From positions 682,001 to 746,000 of the forward strand of contig CP136010.1 of the NCBI GenBank assembly GCA_030263805.2: DNA of 64,000 bases, given 5' to 3'. Position 1 is the first letter of the stretch; each line of letters begins with the position of its first letter. Shown here piece after piece: positions 1-9,859 of this stretch. This DNA comes from Pseudomonas sp. FeN3W. GTDB taxonomy: Bacteria > Pseudomonadota > Gammaproteobacteria > Pseudomonadales > Pseudomonadaceae. The notes beneath the pieces are model-generated. The model saw only the letters and a list, made by a program, of their open reading frames with translations. It made no database searches and had not been told where the DNA came from. Made by a program: the position numbers and the translations under genes.

Positions 1-310
1 GCATCCGTCCTATAGTCGAGATCGCCATCGGCAGGTAACGACAATTGATCGATGCAGTTACAAGCAGCAGCGTGAAGAACCCCGTGCCACTCTCGGAAAG
101 CGGCAATGCTGCGAACTGCCCGCTGCCCGTGAAACCTAGCAAGCCGATCAGCAGAACATCCAGTACCGACCAGCCCGACCTAGCGGCCAGCACGCCGAAC
201 AGCAGGGCAACCGGCATGACCGACAATGCTGCCGGGAGGGCCTGCTGCAAAGCGCTGCTGGTTACCAGCGGGGACGCCGTCCGGTCCGCGCTCTCTACTG
301 TTTCTGGCAC
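1..310 (-). CDS. azlC: AzlC-family branched-chain amino acid exporter subunit (5' part, runs off the window)
   Basis: Reading the minus strand from a GTG at 310 gives a hydrophobic protein whose first 100 or so residues fit AzlC permeases. An alanine/leucine-rich first helix holds the motif FGVLAA, followed by LLGFTGSGQFAAL and a polar-hydrophobic helix ending in NCRYLPM. AzlC is the large membrane subunit that works with small AzlD to export branched-chain amino acids or analogues. GTG at 310 is chosen because GGAG lies 8 nt upstream; GTG at 319 is in frame but has a poorer site. It follows the AraC-type regulator on the same strand after a 94-nt gap, an arrangement that suggests the regulator controls it. 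The rest of the gene and any azlD lie outside the window. Confidence 0.75.
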   Translation of the reverse strand, partial: MPETVESADRTASPLVTSSALQQALPAALSVMPVALLFGVLAARSGWSVLDVLLIGLLGFTGSGQFAALPLSESGTGFFTLLLVTASINCRYLPMAISTIGRM

Positions 311-404
311 TTTCTTCACTCCGAGCTGCGCGATGAGATACCAGGCGAAGAGTGAAGAATGCCGCCAAAGGATTCTTGTACGATCGTGCAACTGCGCGCT
401 GACT

Positions 405-1208
405 TCAGCTCAGCCGCATCAGCCGCGCCCAGTGCGCTGGGGTAAGGCCATAGGCTTGTTTGAAGTGGCGACTCATGTGGCTCTGGTCGCTAAATCCCGA
501 AACGAGTGCGGCGTCAGCCACTGAGATCCCGTTCGCAAGCAGCCGCCGAACATGATCGAGCCGACGTAACGTCAGGTAGCGGTACGGGCTGGTGCCATAC
601 AGGGCACGAAAATCCCGCGACAGGTTCCAGCGATCCCGGCCGGAAACTCGCTCGAGTTCGTCAAGGCCGAGAGCTTGATCCAGATGATGGTGCATATATT
701 CCCGAGCCAGTTCGGCGGCACGAAAGTCGGCTCGTCGGCGACTGACTCTTACCCCGGCTACGACGGACATGACCTGAGCCAGGTCAAACAGCGCATCCTG
801 CTGCTCCAATTCTTCTATCGGGTTGTCCAGGCAAGACAATAGCGCCCAGACGACACGCCGTAAGCGGGGATCACGGGATATCCCGTCACTGATGAAAGGC
901 AGTGGCTGCCCACCGAGCGGCCCCTGCAGCATCGCTGGCTGGACATAGATTATCCGGTACCGGAAGCCCACCTCGCTCCCCGCCTCACCGTCGTGCAACT
1001 CGTCGGGATGCACCACGAAGGTATTCCCGGGCAGACTGTAGCGGGCGCTCTTACGGTAGTTGAAACGGTGCACGCCGGCGAGCGTACAACCAATCGCATA
1101 AGTGTCATGCCTATGGGGCGCGAAACCGTAGCCACTGAAGTAGGCCTCAAGCCGTTCAAGGGGACCTGGTTCATCAGGGCGCCGTATCCAGTCCTTATTG
1201 CCCTTCAT
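405..1208 (-). CDS. AraC-family transcriptional regulator with N-terminal cupin-type sensor domain
   Basis: Likely 267 aa. The N-terminal half has an AraC ligand-binding (cupin) signature with HRHDTYAIG and a PGNTFVVHPDELHDGE stretch. The C-terminal 100 residues hold two helix-turn-helix motifs; the second includes GFSDQSHMSRHFKQAYGLTPAHW, the conserved AraC/XylS signature. The ATG at 1208 is preferred over an in-frame start 21 codons upstream because GGGA precedes it by about 7 nt and family alignment normally starts here. It lies just upstream of the AzlC gene on the same strand and probably activates amino acid export in response to an effector. The effector cannot be told from the sequence. 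Confidence 0.85.
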   Translation of the reverse strand: MKGNKDWIRRPDEPGPLERLEAYFSGYGFAPHRHDTYAIGCTLAGVHRFNYRKSARYSLPGNTFVVHPDELHDGEAGSEVGFRYRIIYVQPAMLQGPLGGQPLPFISDGISRDPRLRRVVWALLSCLDNPIEELEQQDALFDLAQVMSVVAGVRVSRRRADFRAAELAREYMHHHLDQALGLDELERVSGRDRWNLSRDFRALYGTSPYRYLTLRRLDHVRRLLANGISVADAALVSGFSDQSHMSRHFKQAYGLTPAHWARLMRLS

Positions 1209-1401
1209 TGCTATTCCCAAGCCCCAAACGCCGTCGTACCCACAGTAGCGATCCACAGCTACGGCGGGCAAGTTCTCCAGGCACCCGATACCCTGGCTTC
1301 AAGGCTCGCGCTTGAGCCGCTCCGTTCGTCAAACCGCCATCGCTTAAGCCGATCGGGCGAACTATGCTTGCCGAAGAGCACTGCTAGGAAGCCAGGCACA
1401 C

Positions 1402-4400
1402 ATGGGCGCAGTATGGCGGTCCGACAAGTCATCCCAGGATGGGCGTAACAAGCGCGCCCCTTCCCCCAAATCATCCCGCACATCAGGCAAAGGCCGCCGC
1501 AAGGCGGCACGCCGACTGGCGCTGCTCGTCGGCGTTTCGCTGCTGGCTGGCGGCGGCTATCTCGGCTGGCAGGAGCTGGACAGCGCCCGTTGGCAATCGC
1601 ACTGGTTAAGCCGCTATGCGGCCGATCTGGATTACGTGGTCAAACCCGGGCCGAGCCCGCGCATTCAGTTCCCCGAGAACGGTCCGTTCGATCGCCGCCT
1701 GGGCTACGTCGATCTACCGCGCTTCATCGAGCAACTGTCGCAGCGCAACTTCAGGATCGAAGAGCAGGCGCGCTTCTCGCGGGCATTGCTGGATTACACC
1801 AACCGCGGCTTCTTTCCGCCCTACCCCGAGGATTCCCAGGCCGGGCTGACCATCAACGACTGCCGCGGCGTGCCGCTCTACACCAACAGCTATCCACGCC
1901 AGTATTACGAGCGCTTCGAGGACATCCCGCCGCTGGTGGTCATGAGCCTGCTGTTCATCGAGGACCGCGGCCTGCTGGACACCAGCCGTCCCCACGCCAA
2001 CCCGGCGGTGGACTGGCCGCGCTTCACCAAGGCGGCGATCAGTCAACTGGAGAAGCGCCTGGGTCTCGGCGGCCAGGCCGCCGGCGGCAGCACCCTGGCC
2101 ACCCAGGTCGAGAAGTACCGGCATTCGCCCGAAGGCCGCACCGGCGATCCGCAGGAAAAGATCCGGCAGATGATCTCCGCCAGCGTGCGTACCTATCGCG
2201 AGGGCCCGCAAACCCTGGCCACCCGTCAGCGCATCGTGCGCGACTACCTCAACAGCGTGCCGCTCTCGGCGGCGCCCGGACACGGTGAAGTGCATGGCAT
2301 CGCCGATGGCTTGCGACTGTGGTTCGGCGCCGACTTCCGTGAGGTCAATCGCCTGCTCGACCCACGCAGCGCCGACGAAGTCGATGCGCAGGCGCGCGGT
2401 CTGGCGCTGCGTCAGGTGCTGTCGCTGCTGATCGCACAGCGGCGTCCGTCGTACTACCTGGGTGCCGGGCGCGAGGAAATGGCAACGCTGACCGACAGTC
2501 ACATCCGCCTGCTGGCCAACGGCGGCATCATCAATGCCGGCCTGCGCGACGCAGCGCTGGGCCAGCGCGTCCTCGGGCAAAGCCCGAGTCGCGATTCGGC
2601 GATCCGGCAGGTGGACGCCACCAAGGGCATCACCGTCGCGCGCATGCGCCTGGCAGGACTGCTCGGCTTGCCCCTGTATGACCTGGATCGCCTGGACCTC
2701 ACCGCCAGCACGCCGCTGCAGGGTGATCTGCAGGCACAGATCAGCGAGTACCTGGTGCGCCTGGCCGATCCCGCTTTCGCCGAATCGGTCGGGCTGTTTG
2801 GTGATCGCATGCTGTCCCCGGAGAAGACCGCCGCCGTGCGTTACAGCTTCACGCTGTTCGAGCGCGGCGAGGAAGGCTTCCAGGTGCGGGTGCAGACCGA
2901 CAACACCAACCAGCCGTTCGACATCAACGAGGGCAGCAAGCTGGAGCTGGGTTCAACCGCCAAGCTGCGCGTGCTGACCACCTATCTTGAGGTTATCGCC
3001 GAGCTGCACCAGCGCTACTCGGATCTCACCCCAAGCGAGCTACGCAAGATCGACACCAAGGCCAATCTAAGCCGCTGGGCCATCGATTACCTGGCCACAC
3101 ACAGCGACCGCAGCCTGGAGCGCATGCTCGACGCCGCGCTGGATCGGCGCTACTCGGCCAGCCCCGCCGAACGCTTCTTCACTGGCGCCGGCATGCACCG
3201 CTTCGGCAACTTCCGCCGTGAAGACGACGGGCGCATCCCCACCGTACGCGAATCGCTGCGCGAATCGATCAATCTGCCCTTCGTACGGCTGATGCGTGAT
3301 CTGGTGAGTTACAGCACCTACGAAACCATCAACAGTGCCAAACTGCTGGGTGACGACAAGGACCCGCGCCGCCAGGAATACCTGACCCGCTTCGCCGATC
3401 GCGAGGGCTCGGTGTTCCTGCAACGTTTCTGGAAGAAGTACCGCAACAAGAGCGCCGAGCAGCGCATCGAGACCTTCCTGCAGGGCATGCGGCCGACACC
3501 CGTGCGCCTGGCGGCCGTGCACCGCTACCTGATGCCGGATGCCGAGCGGCCAATGTTCGACAGTTTTCTCAAGCAGCATCTGCCGGACTCCGATCTCAAC
3601 GACAAGAAGCTGGATGCGCTCTACACCCGCTATGGCCCGGGCGCCTACAGCCTGCCCGATCAGGCCTACATCGCCCGCACGCACCCGCTGGACCTCTGGC
3701 TGCTGGGCTACCTGATCGCCCACCCGCAGGCGACGCTCTCCGAAGTGGTTGCCGACAGCCGCGCGCAGCGCCAGGAAGTCTACGGCTGGCTGTTTCGCAG
3801 CCGGCACAAGAGCGCGCGCGACAGCCGGATTCGCATCATGCTGGAGGTCGAGGCCTTCACCGACATTCATCGCCGCTGGCAGCGGCTGGGCTATCCGTTC
3901 GACAACCTTGTGCCGTCACTGGCGACCGCGCTGGGCAGCTCGGGTGATCGGCCGGCTGCGCTGGCCGATCTGATGGGCATCATCCTCAACGATGGTGTCC
4001 GCCTGCCCAGCGTGCGCATCGACAACCTGCACTTCGCCCAGGGCACGCCCTATGAAACCCGCATGGACCTGGTCGCCGGGACCGGCAAGCGGGTGATGCC
4101 GGTCGAGGTCTCCAGGGCGCTGCAGGATGCGCTAGCCAATGTGGTCGAAGGCGGTACTGCGCGGCGTTTGCAAGGCAGTTTCGTGCAGCAGGACGGCAGC
4201 GCTTTGCGAATGGGCGGCAAGACCGGCACCGGTGACAACCGCATCCAGAGCGTCGGCGCTGGCGGCCGGCTGATCAGCTCGCTGGCGCTGAACCGCACAG
4301 CCACCTTCGTCTTCTATCTCGGGCCCAACCACTTCGGCACGCTGACAGCCTATGTGCCTGGGCGCGCCGCCGACAGCTTCCGTTTTACCTCGGCGCTGCC

Positions 4401-4521
4401 CGTGCAGACACTCAAGGGCATGGCGCCCCTCCTGCAACCCTACCTGCAAGGCCAGAACACGCTGTGCCGACCGGAAAACCTGCCGGCACTGACCAGCGGC
4501 ATGCTTTCGGCCGAAAAGTGA
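1402..4521 (+). CDS. PBP1-like bifunctional peptidoglycan glycosyltransferase/transpeptidase, divergent class
   Basis: 1039 aa with a basic cytoplasmic tail and one membrane anchor at about residues 36-55. A GT51 glycosyltransferase domain follows, with the catalytic IEDRG near residue 186 and GGSTLATQ near 228. A penicillin-binding transpeptidase domain then shows the S-T-A-K active-site tetrad near 517, S-I-N in the middle and K-T-G-T near 939. It should polymerise and cross-link lipid II-derived glycan in the periplasm. It is longer than PBP1a and has large insertions between motifs. The GT51 third motif, normally ILExYLN, reads IVRDYLN, so glycosyltransferase activity may be altered. It stands alone, divergent from the AraC gene; AGGAAG about 10 nt upstream supports the ATG. 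Confidence 0.85.
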   Translation: MGAVWRSDKSSQDGRNKRAPSPKSSRTSGKGRRKAARRLALLVGVSLLAGGGYLGWQELDSARWQSHWLSRYAADLDYVVKPGPSPRIQFPENGPFDRRLGYVDLPRFIEQLSQRNFRIEEQARFSRALLDYTNRGFFPPYPEDSQAGLTINDCRGVPLYTNSYPRQYYERFEDIPPLVVMSLLFIEDRGLLDTSRPHANPAVDWPRFTKAAISQLEKRLGLGGQAAGGSTLATQVEKYRHSPEGRTGDPQEKIRQMISASVRTYREGPQTLATRQRIVRDYLNSVPLSAAPGHGEVHGIADGLRLWFGADFREVNRLLDPRSADEVDAQARGLALRQVLSLLIAQRRPSYYLGAGREEMATLTDSHIRLLANGGIINAGLRDAALGQRVLGQSPSRDSAIRQVDATKGITVARMRLAGLLGLPLYDLDRLDLTASTPLQGDLQAQISEYLVRLADPAFAESVGLFGDRMLSPEKTAAVRYSFTLFERGEEGFQVRVQTDNTNQPFDINEGSKLELGSTAKLRVLTTYLEVIAELHQRYSDLTPSELRKIDTKANLSRWAIDYLATHSDRSLERMLDAALDRRYSASPAERFFTGAGMHRFGNFRREDDGRIPTVRESLRESINLPFVRLMRDLVSYSTYETINSAKLLGDDKDPRRQEYLTRFADREGSVFLQRFWKKYRNKSAEQRIETFLQGMRPTPVRLAAVHRYLMPDAERPMFDSFLKQHLPDSDLNDKKLDALYTRYGPGAYSLPDQAYIARTHPLDLWLLGYLIAHPQATLSEVVADSRAQRQEVYGWLFRSRHKSARDSRIRIMLEVEAFTDIHRRWQRLGYPFDNLVPSLATALGSSGDRPAALADLMGIILNDGVRLPSVRIDNLHFAQGTPYETRMDLVAGTGKRVMPVEVSRALQDALANVVEGGTARRLQGSFVQQDGSALRMGGKTGTGDNRIQSVGAGGRLISSLALNRTATFVFYLGPNHFGTLTAYVPGRAADSFRFTSALPVQTLKGMAPLLQPYLQGQNTLCRPENLPALTSGMLSAEK

Positions 4522-4705
4522 TCCCCAAACGCCCGCATCGGTGCCCTTCCCGGCGCCGATTTCGGCGCACGCACCGGCAAAAACTGGACGTAATCCAAAT
4601 TCGTTTGCGACGCTTCGCCTGATTGCCTGTCGAATACCCCGGTCCTGGAACCAATCTGGAGTGCACACCTGATTGCCGAACTGATCGGCCATAACGGGAA
4701 ACGTC

Positions 4706-5803
4706 ATGATCGAAGGGATACTGCTGCTCACTACGGGACTCTTTGTGCTCGTCACACTCCTGCCGCTGTGGAGGCATCGCGCCTGGTGGGTGCGCGTATG
4801 GGAGTTTCCGCGCCTGCAGCTCGGCGCGCTGCTGGTCGCCCTGCTCGTCGCTCAAGGCATGCTGCTCGACTACAGCCAGCCCTGGCATTACCTGATCTCC
4901 GCCCTGGCCGGCGCGTGTCTGATCTACCAGCTCGCATGGGTCGTGCCCTACACACGCCCCTGGCGCAACGAGGTGCGCAGGGCGGAGACAGATGCTGCAG
5001 GGCCGCGCATCCGGGTGATGTCATCCAATGTGCTGGGGCCGAATCGGCAGTCCGATCGGCTGCTGGCGCTGGTTCGCGAGTACAGCCCCGACGTGCTGGT
5101 GACCCTCGAATCGGACCAATGGTGGGAAACGCAGCTCGAGCAACTCGCCGAGCAATACCCGCACAGCATCCGCTGCCCACTGGACAACCTCTACGGCATG
5201 CATGTGTTTTCACGTCTGCCGCTGGAAGAGCCGGAGCTGTGCTTTCTGGTGGAGGACGACGTGCCCTCCATGCATGCCCGGGTGCGTGTCAGCGACGAGC
5301 TCGCGGTGCGCATGCACTTTCTGCATCCGGCACCGCCCAGCCCGACCGAGAACGAGGAATCCACCGAGCGCGACGCGGAGCTGCTGGTGGTCGCCAGGAG
5401 CATCCAGGACAGCGATGACCCGATCATCGTCAGCGGCGACCTCAACGATGTCGCCTGGTCGCCCACCACGCGCCTGTTCCGCAAGATCAGCGGACTGCTC
5501 GATTCACGGGTCGGCCGCGGCATGTACAACACCTTCCATGCCCATCACTGGTTTCTGCGCTGGCCGCTTGATCACTTCTTCCACAGCGCGCATTTCCGCT
5601 TCATCCGCCTGCTGCGGCTGCCTGATATTGGCTCCGACCATTTCCCGGTGTTCATCGAGTTGCAGTACGACCCCAAGCACACTGAAGAGCAGCATGGCCT
5701 TGAAGCCGATCGCGACGACGAGCAGCAGGTCGAGGAAACCATCGACAAGGAGCCCGTCACCCCGGGCGAGGTACCGCAACCTGCGGCCGGCCCGCGACGC
5801 TGA
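4706..5803 (+). CDS. Membrane-anchored endonuclease/exonuclease/phosphatase (EEP) family hydrolase
   Basis: 365 aa. The first 100 residues hold three hydrophobic helices, then the EEP fold (PF03372) begins at about residue 103. Visible catalytic motifs are SNVLG near 107, a Glu in TLESD near 134, GDLND near 247 and GSDHFP near 312. These are the metal- and phosphate-binding residues of the DNase I/sphingomyelinase/inositol-phosphatase superfamily. The active site would face the periplasm if the third helix ends outside, suggesting a phosphodiester substrate there. The last 45 residues are charged and low in complexity. The true substrate cannot be inferred. It is separated by 184 nt from the PBP gene and by 75 nt from the phosphorylase gene. 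Confidence 0.85.
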   Translation: MIEGILLLTTGLFVLVTLLPLWRHRAWWVRVWEFPRLQLGALLVALLVAQGMLLDYSQPWHYLISALAGACLIYQLAWVVPYTRPWRNEVRRAETDAAGPRIRVMSSNVLGPNRQSDRLLALVREYSPDVLVTLESDQWWETQLEQLAEQYPHSIRCPLDNLYGMHVFSRLPLEEPELCFLVEDDVPSMHARVRVSDELAVRMHFLHPAPPSPTENEESTERDAELLVVARSIQDSDDPIIVSGDLNDVAWSPTTRLFRKISGLLDSRVGRGMYNTFHAHHWFLRWPLDHFFHSAHFRFIRLLRLPDIGSDHFPVFIELQYDPKHTEEQHGLEADRDDEQQVEETIDKEPVTPGEVPQPAAGPRR

Positions 5804-5878
5804 GCCGCTGGCCATCAGCCGCGGCGATAGGCCTATGCTGGAAAATACCGCGCGCCCAGTTCAGACGAGAGAGCCTGC

Positions 5879-8404
5879 ATGACGCCTGCATCCGAACGCC
5901 CCGCCATCACCCCGGAAACCCTGCGCCAGCTCGCCTTTGACCAGTCCATCCGCTGGACCAGCCAGAACGATGACCTGTGGCAGCTGATCGATAACGACCT
6001 GTGGCAGCTCACGCGCAATCCCAGCCTGGTGCTCAGCACGGTGCCGCTGCAGAAGTTGGAAGCACTGCTGCAGCGCGCTGAATGCCATCGTCTGGTGGAG
6101 GGCATCGTCCAAGCTCAGCAGGCACGCCTGGAGCGGGCGACCTGGTTCGCCAGTCAAAGTCACGGTGACCAGAGTTACAGCGAACAACTCGCGCGAGTCG
6201 CCTATTTCTCCATGGAGTACATGCTCAGCGAGGCGCTGCCGATCTACTCCGGCGGGCTCGGCAATGTCGCCGGCGACCAGCTCAAGGCCGCCAACGACCT
6301 CGGCGTGCCGATAACCGCAGTAGGCATGCTCTGGCAGCACGGCTATTTTCGCCAGAGCATCGGCCCGGATGGTCGCCAGCAGGCGCTCTACCCGGTCAAT
6401 GACACCCGGCAGATGCCCATCGAGCCGCTGCTCGACGCCAGCGGAACAACATTGCGTTTCGCGATCCAGCTGCCCGGCGTGCAGATCTGGCTGCGCGGCT
6501 GGCAGGCCAGGGTCGGCCGCCACCGCCTGCTACTGCTGGACACCAACGACCCTGCCAACCCGCCCATCGCGCGACTGATCACCAGCGAACTCTACGGCGG
6601 AGACAACGAAATGCGTCTGCGCCAAGAGCTCGTGCTGGGCATCGGCGGCTGGCGGCTGCTCGAAGCCGCCGGGCTGCAGGCCGATGTGCTTCACCTGAAC
6701 GACGGCCACGCCGCCTTCGCCGTCCTGGAACGCGCCCGCAGTTACATGGCCAGGGAGCGCGTGTCCTTCGAAGTGGCGCTCCACGCAACCCGCGCGGGCA
6801 ATCTGTTCACGACCCATACGCCCGTCGAAGCCGGCTTCGACCGCTTTCCGCCGGAGCTGCTGAGCAAATACCTGGAGCGCTATGCCGAGTACGAACTGGG
6901 CATCCCGCTGCAGGCGCTGCTGGCCATGGGACGCAAGCATGTGCACGACCCACACGAGCCATTCAACATGGCCTACCTGGCAACGCGCGGGGCCGGGGCG
7001 GTCAACGCCGTCAGCCAGCTGCATGGCCGCACCAGCCGCTACATCTTCCGCGAGCTTTATCCGCGATGGCCGCTCGAGTCGGTGCCGGTCGGTCATGTCA
7101 CCAATGGCATCCACCAGCCGACCTGGGTATCGCCGGACGCCGAAGCGCACTGGTATGAGCTGCATGGCGATGAGATCCCCTGGCGCGGCACCGACCAGGC
7201 TTCCGTGGACGACCTGCTGGCCCAGGTCGATGACCGCTGGCTGTGGCAGATCCGCCAGCATGCCCGTGGCGAACTGCTCAGCTTTGTACGCAGCCACCTG
7301 GCCCGCAGCCTCGCGGTGCACGGCGCCTCGCCTGCGGAGATCGAGTTCGCCGGCTCGCGCCTGCATCCGCAACGGCTGACGCTGGGTTTTGCCCGGCGCT
7401 TCGCCGCCTACAAGCGCCCCAACCTGCTGCTGCAGGACCCGGAGCGGCTGGCGCGCCTCCTCACCCATCGCGATTACCCGGTGCAGCTGCTGGTTGCCGG
7501 CAAGGCGCACCCCGCCGATCGCGCCGGCCAGGCGCTGCTCAGCGAATGGCAGCAGTTCGCCGCGCGCCCCGATATTGCCGGCCACGTGGTATTTCTCGAG
7601 GACTACGACATGCGTATTGCCCGGCACATGGTGCAGGGCGTGGATGTCTGGCTGAATACTCCCCGCCGCCCGTGGGAAGCCAGTGGCACCAGCGGCATGA
7701 AGGTCCTGGCGAACGGCGGGCTGAATCTTTCACAGCTCGACGGCTGGTGGGCCGAAGCCTATGCCGCCGACCTCGGCTGGGCGGTCGGCGACGGCCTGGA
7801 GCACGAACCCGAACACGATGCCGCGGACGCCGAACAGCTGTATCGGCTACTCGAAGAGCAAGTCGTGCCCTGCTTCTACCAGCGCGACCAGCAGGACATC
7901 CCCACCGCCTGGGTGAAACGCATGCGCCGCAGCATGAGTGCTCTGGTGGAACGCTTTTCCGCCGACCGGACGGTGCGTGAATACACCGAGCGCTATTACC
8001 TGCCGCTGTCCGGCCGCTACCGGCAGCGCTGTGCGGATGGTTCTGCGCTGGCCAGCGAGATGTCGCGCCGAATCACCAGCCTGCGCAGTTACTGGCACGA
8101 ACTGGCCTTCGAACAGCTTGAGTGGCGGCGCGAGGGCGATGCGCAGCACATCGAGGCTCGCCTGCACCTCGGCCGAATCGAACCGGATCAGATAGCCGTG
8201 CAGCTGTTCGCCGAATCGCAGGGGGACGAACCGGCATCCATCCACACATTGAAACTCCAGCACCACGATGGCGCCTACGCCACCTTCCGAATCGAGCTGA
8301 GCACCCAACGCGCTGCAGCCGACTACACCGCACGCGTCGTCCCCAGCCCCGAGCTGGGGCTGGCCGTGCCGCTGGAGCTGCCGCTCATCCTCTGGCAGCG
8401 ATGA
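5879..8404 (+). CDS. glgP: Alpha-glucan phosphorylase (GT35) with N-terminal DUF3417 domain
   Basis: 841 aa. Residues 1-120 match the DUF3417 extension of the short-type bacterial alpha-glucan phosphorylases. The catalytic core begins near 100 with YFSMEYMLSEALPIYSGGLG. The pyridoxal-phosphate lysine is expected in EASGTSGMK near residue 607, followed by NGGLNLSQLDGWW. The enzyme releases glucose 1-phosphate from linear alpha-1,4-glucans in the cytoplasm. It is shorter than E. coli-type GlgP/MalP in the core and resembles the thermophile/actinobacterial type. No other glycogen or trehalose genes are in the window, so it is a lone gene here. The symbol is by function; orthology to E. coli glgP is not implied. 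Confidence 0.9.
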   Translation: MTPASERPAITPETLRQLAFDQSIRWTSQNDDLWQLIDNDLWQLTRNPSLVLSTVPLQKLEALLQRAECHRLVEGIVQAQQARLERATWFASQSHGDQSYSEQLARVAYFSMEYMLSEALPIYSGGLGNVAGDQLKAANDLGVPITAVGMLWQHGYFRQSIGPDGRQQALYPVNDTRQMPIEPLLDASGTTLRFAIQLPGVQIWLRGWQARVGRHRLLLLDTNDPANPPIARLITSELYGGDNEMRLRQELVLGIGGWRLLEAAGLQADVLHLNDGHAAFAVLERARSYMARERVSFEVALHATRAGNLFTTHTPVEAGFDRFPPELLSKYLERYAEYELGIPLQALLAMGRKHVHDPHEPFNMAYLATRGAGAVNAVSQLHGRTSRYIFRELYPRWPLESVPVGHVTNGIHQPTWVSPDAEAHWYELHGDEIPWRGTDQASVDDLLAQVDDRWLWQIRQHARGELLSFVRSHLARSLAVHGASPAEIEFAGSRLHPQRLTLGFARRFAAYKRPNLLLQDPERLARLLTHRDYPVQLLVAGKAHPADRAGQALLSEWQQFAARPDIAGHVVFLEDYDMRIARHMVQGVDVWLNTPRRPWEASGTSGMKVLANGGLNLSQLDGWWAEAYAADLGWAVGDGLEHEPEHDAADAEQLYRLLEEQVVPCFYQRDQQDIPTAWVKRMRRSMSALVERFSADRTVREYTERYYLPLSGRYRQRCADGSALASEMSRRITSLRSYWHELAFEQLEWRREGDAQHIEARLHLGRIEPDQIAVQLFAESQGDEPASIHTLKLQHHDGAYATFRIELSTQRAAADYTARVVPSPELGLAVPLELPLILWQR

Positions 8405-8470
8405 ACAGCCGGAACGCTACCCGCACCCCGCAGTCATCTATAAACCACCCGTTCATAGAGGATCCGCGAC

Positions 8471-8824
8471 ATGATCAAGCAAATGTTCGACAAAACCGCC
8501 CCACAGAACGTCCACGGCTGGGAGCGCGCCGCGTCGCTGGCCGGCGGCCTGGTGATGATGGGCAAGGGTCTGCGCCGTGGCGGGTTGATCGGGATCGCCG
8601 AGCTGGCCATGGGCGGCATGGCGCTGGCCCGTGGTATCAGCGGTCGTTGCGAGGCCAAGCGCATGCTCGCCGAGATGGAAAGCAAGCCAGCGTTGCCGAG
8701 CCAGCGCTACAGCCACATGCCGATGGATTCCGAAGTGCACAGTTCGGACTTCACCGATACCAGCGTACAGATGCCGGACTCCACCCCCATGGGCAACGAA
8801 AGCCGCACCACGCCGCGCGTCTGA
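8471..8824 (+). CDS. Small protein with DUF2892/YgaP-like transmembrane segment
   Basis: 117 aa with a good GAGG site upstream of the ATG. Residues 14-60 form two short glycine/alanine-rich hydrophobic helices with the pattern NVHGWERAASLAGG and GLIGIAELAMGG, which resembles the DUF2892 inner-membrane hairpin. The C-terminal 50 residues are polar and probably disordered. The function is unknown; such proteins are often induced by stress. It starts 66 nt after the phosphorylase gene and is followed by a hairpin terminator. Confidence 0.7.
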   Translation: MIKQMFDKTAPQNVHGWERAASLAGGLVMMGKGLRRGGLIGIAELAMGGMALARGISGRCEAKRMLAEMESKPALPSQRYSHMPMDSEVHSSDFTDTSVQMPDSTPMGNESRTTPRV

Positions 8825-8895
8825 TCGACCGGGCGGCGCTTCGATGATGTGCCGCCTGCGCACAGTCGCCAAAAACAGTTGAAGCATAAAACTCT

Positions 8896-8918
8896 CGGCG
8901 CTCTTGCGGCGCCGTTTT
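8896..8918 (+). terminator. Rho-independent terminator after the DUF2892-like gene
   Basis: A 6-bp stem CGGCGC/GCGCCG with a 7-nt loop is followed by TTTT. It lies 72 nt downstream of the stop codon at 8824 and before the convergent LysR gene. Confidence 0.7.
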
Positions 8919-8944
8919 GATCCTCTGAACAGCTCAACAAGCGA

Positions 8945-9835
8945 CTACTGACCCAGCAAACGGTCCTGATTCTGCTGCGCCATTTCCTTCAGGTAATCCC
9001 AGGTCGTGCGCATGCGCGCCAGATCCTTGAATTCGATCGGCATCAGCATCCAGAAGGTACGGGTGAAGCTGATCTCGTCGGGCAGCAGCAAGCGCAGCCG
9101 TGGGTCGGCATCGGCGGAAAACGCCGGCAGGATCGCGATCCCCGCGCCCATCGCCACCGCCTCCTGCTGCGCCAACAGACTGGTGCTGCGCAGGCCGACC
9201 GAGCGGACATCGGCGATACCGTCGAGAAACAGCAACTCCTTGCTGAACAGCAGATCGTCGACATAGCTGACGAAGCGATGCGCAGCCAGATCCTCGCGGC
9301 TGCGGATCGGTGAGTGTTCGTCCAGATACGCCGGCGACGCATACAACCGCAGCACGTAGTCGGTGAGCCGGGTGATGATGAACGGCCCGCGTTCCGGGCG
9401 CTCCAGGGTGATGACGATATCCGCCTCGTGGCGCGACAGGCGCACCGCGCGCGGCAGGGCCAGCAGGTCGATGTTCAGGTGCGGGTAGCGCCGGCTCAGG
9501 CCGGCTAGCTGACCGGCCAGCATCACCGTGCCGTAGCCCTCGGTGGCGCCGATGCGCACCTGCCCGGAAAGGCCGTCGCCCATGCTCGGTAACGAGTGTT
9601 CGATGGCTGCGCTGGCGCTTTCCATCGCTTCCACTCGCGGTAGCAGATTGCGCCCGGCTTCGGTGAGCTTGTAGCCACCCGGCTCGCGCAGGAAAAGCTG
9701 CAGGCCCATGCTTTTTTCCAGCGCCTGCAAACGACGGGACACAGTTGTGTGGTCGACCGCGAGCCGGCGCGCCGCGGTCGTCAGCCGCCCCGCTCGGGCG
9801 ACCTCGAGGAAATAGCGCAGATTGTCCCAGTCCAT
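8945..9835 (-). CDS. LysR-family regulator divergent from the valine catabolic operon
   Basis: 296 aa. The first 60 residues are a winged helix-turn-helix with the LysR signature (LRYFLEVARAGRLTTAARRL, then HTTVSRRLQALE). A periplasmic-binding-type effector domain follows from about residue 90. It is transcribed away from mmsA with 156 bp between the starts, the usual LysR arrangement, so it most likely controls the mmsA operon. P. aeruginosa mmsAB is instead controlled by an AraC-type MmsR, so the control here differs. ATG at 9835 begins the conserved MDWDNLRYF; an in-frame ATG five codons upstream is possible. The reading frame stays open far upstream, but that extension is antisense to mmsA and not coding. 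Confidence 0.9.
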   Translation of the reverse strand: MDWDNLRYFLEVARAGRLTTAARRLAVDHTTVSRRLQALEKSMGLQLFLREPGGYKLTEAGRNLLPRVEAMESASAAIEHSLPSMGDGLSGQVRIGATEGYGTVMLAGQLAGLSRRYPHLNIDLLALPRAVRLSRHEADIVITLERPERGPFIITRLTDYVLRLYASPAYLDEHSPIRSREDLAAHRFVSYVDDLLFSKELLFLDGIADVRSVGLRSTSLLAQQEAVAMGAGIAILPAFSADADPRLRLLLPDEISFTRTFWMLMPIEFKDLARMRTTWDYLKEMAQQNQDRLLGQ

Positions 9836-9859
9836 GGTTGAAGCCTCCATCAGCCCCTG

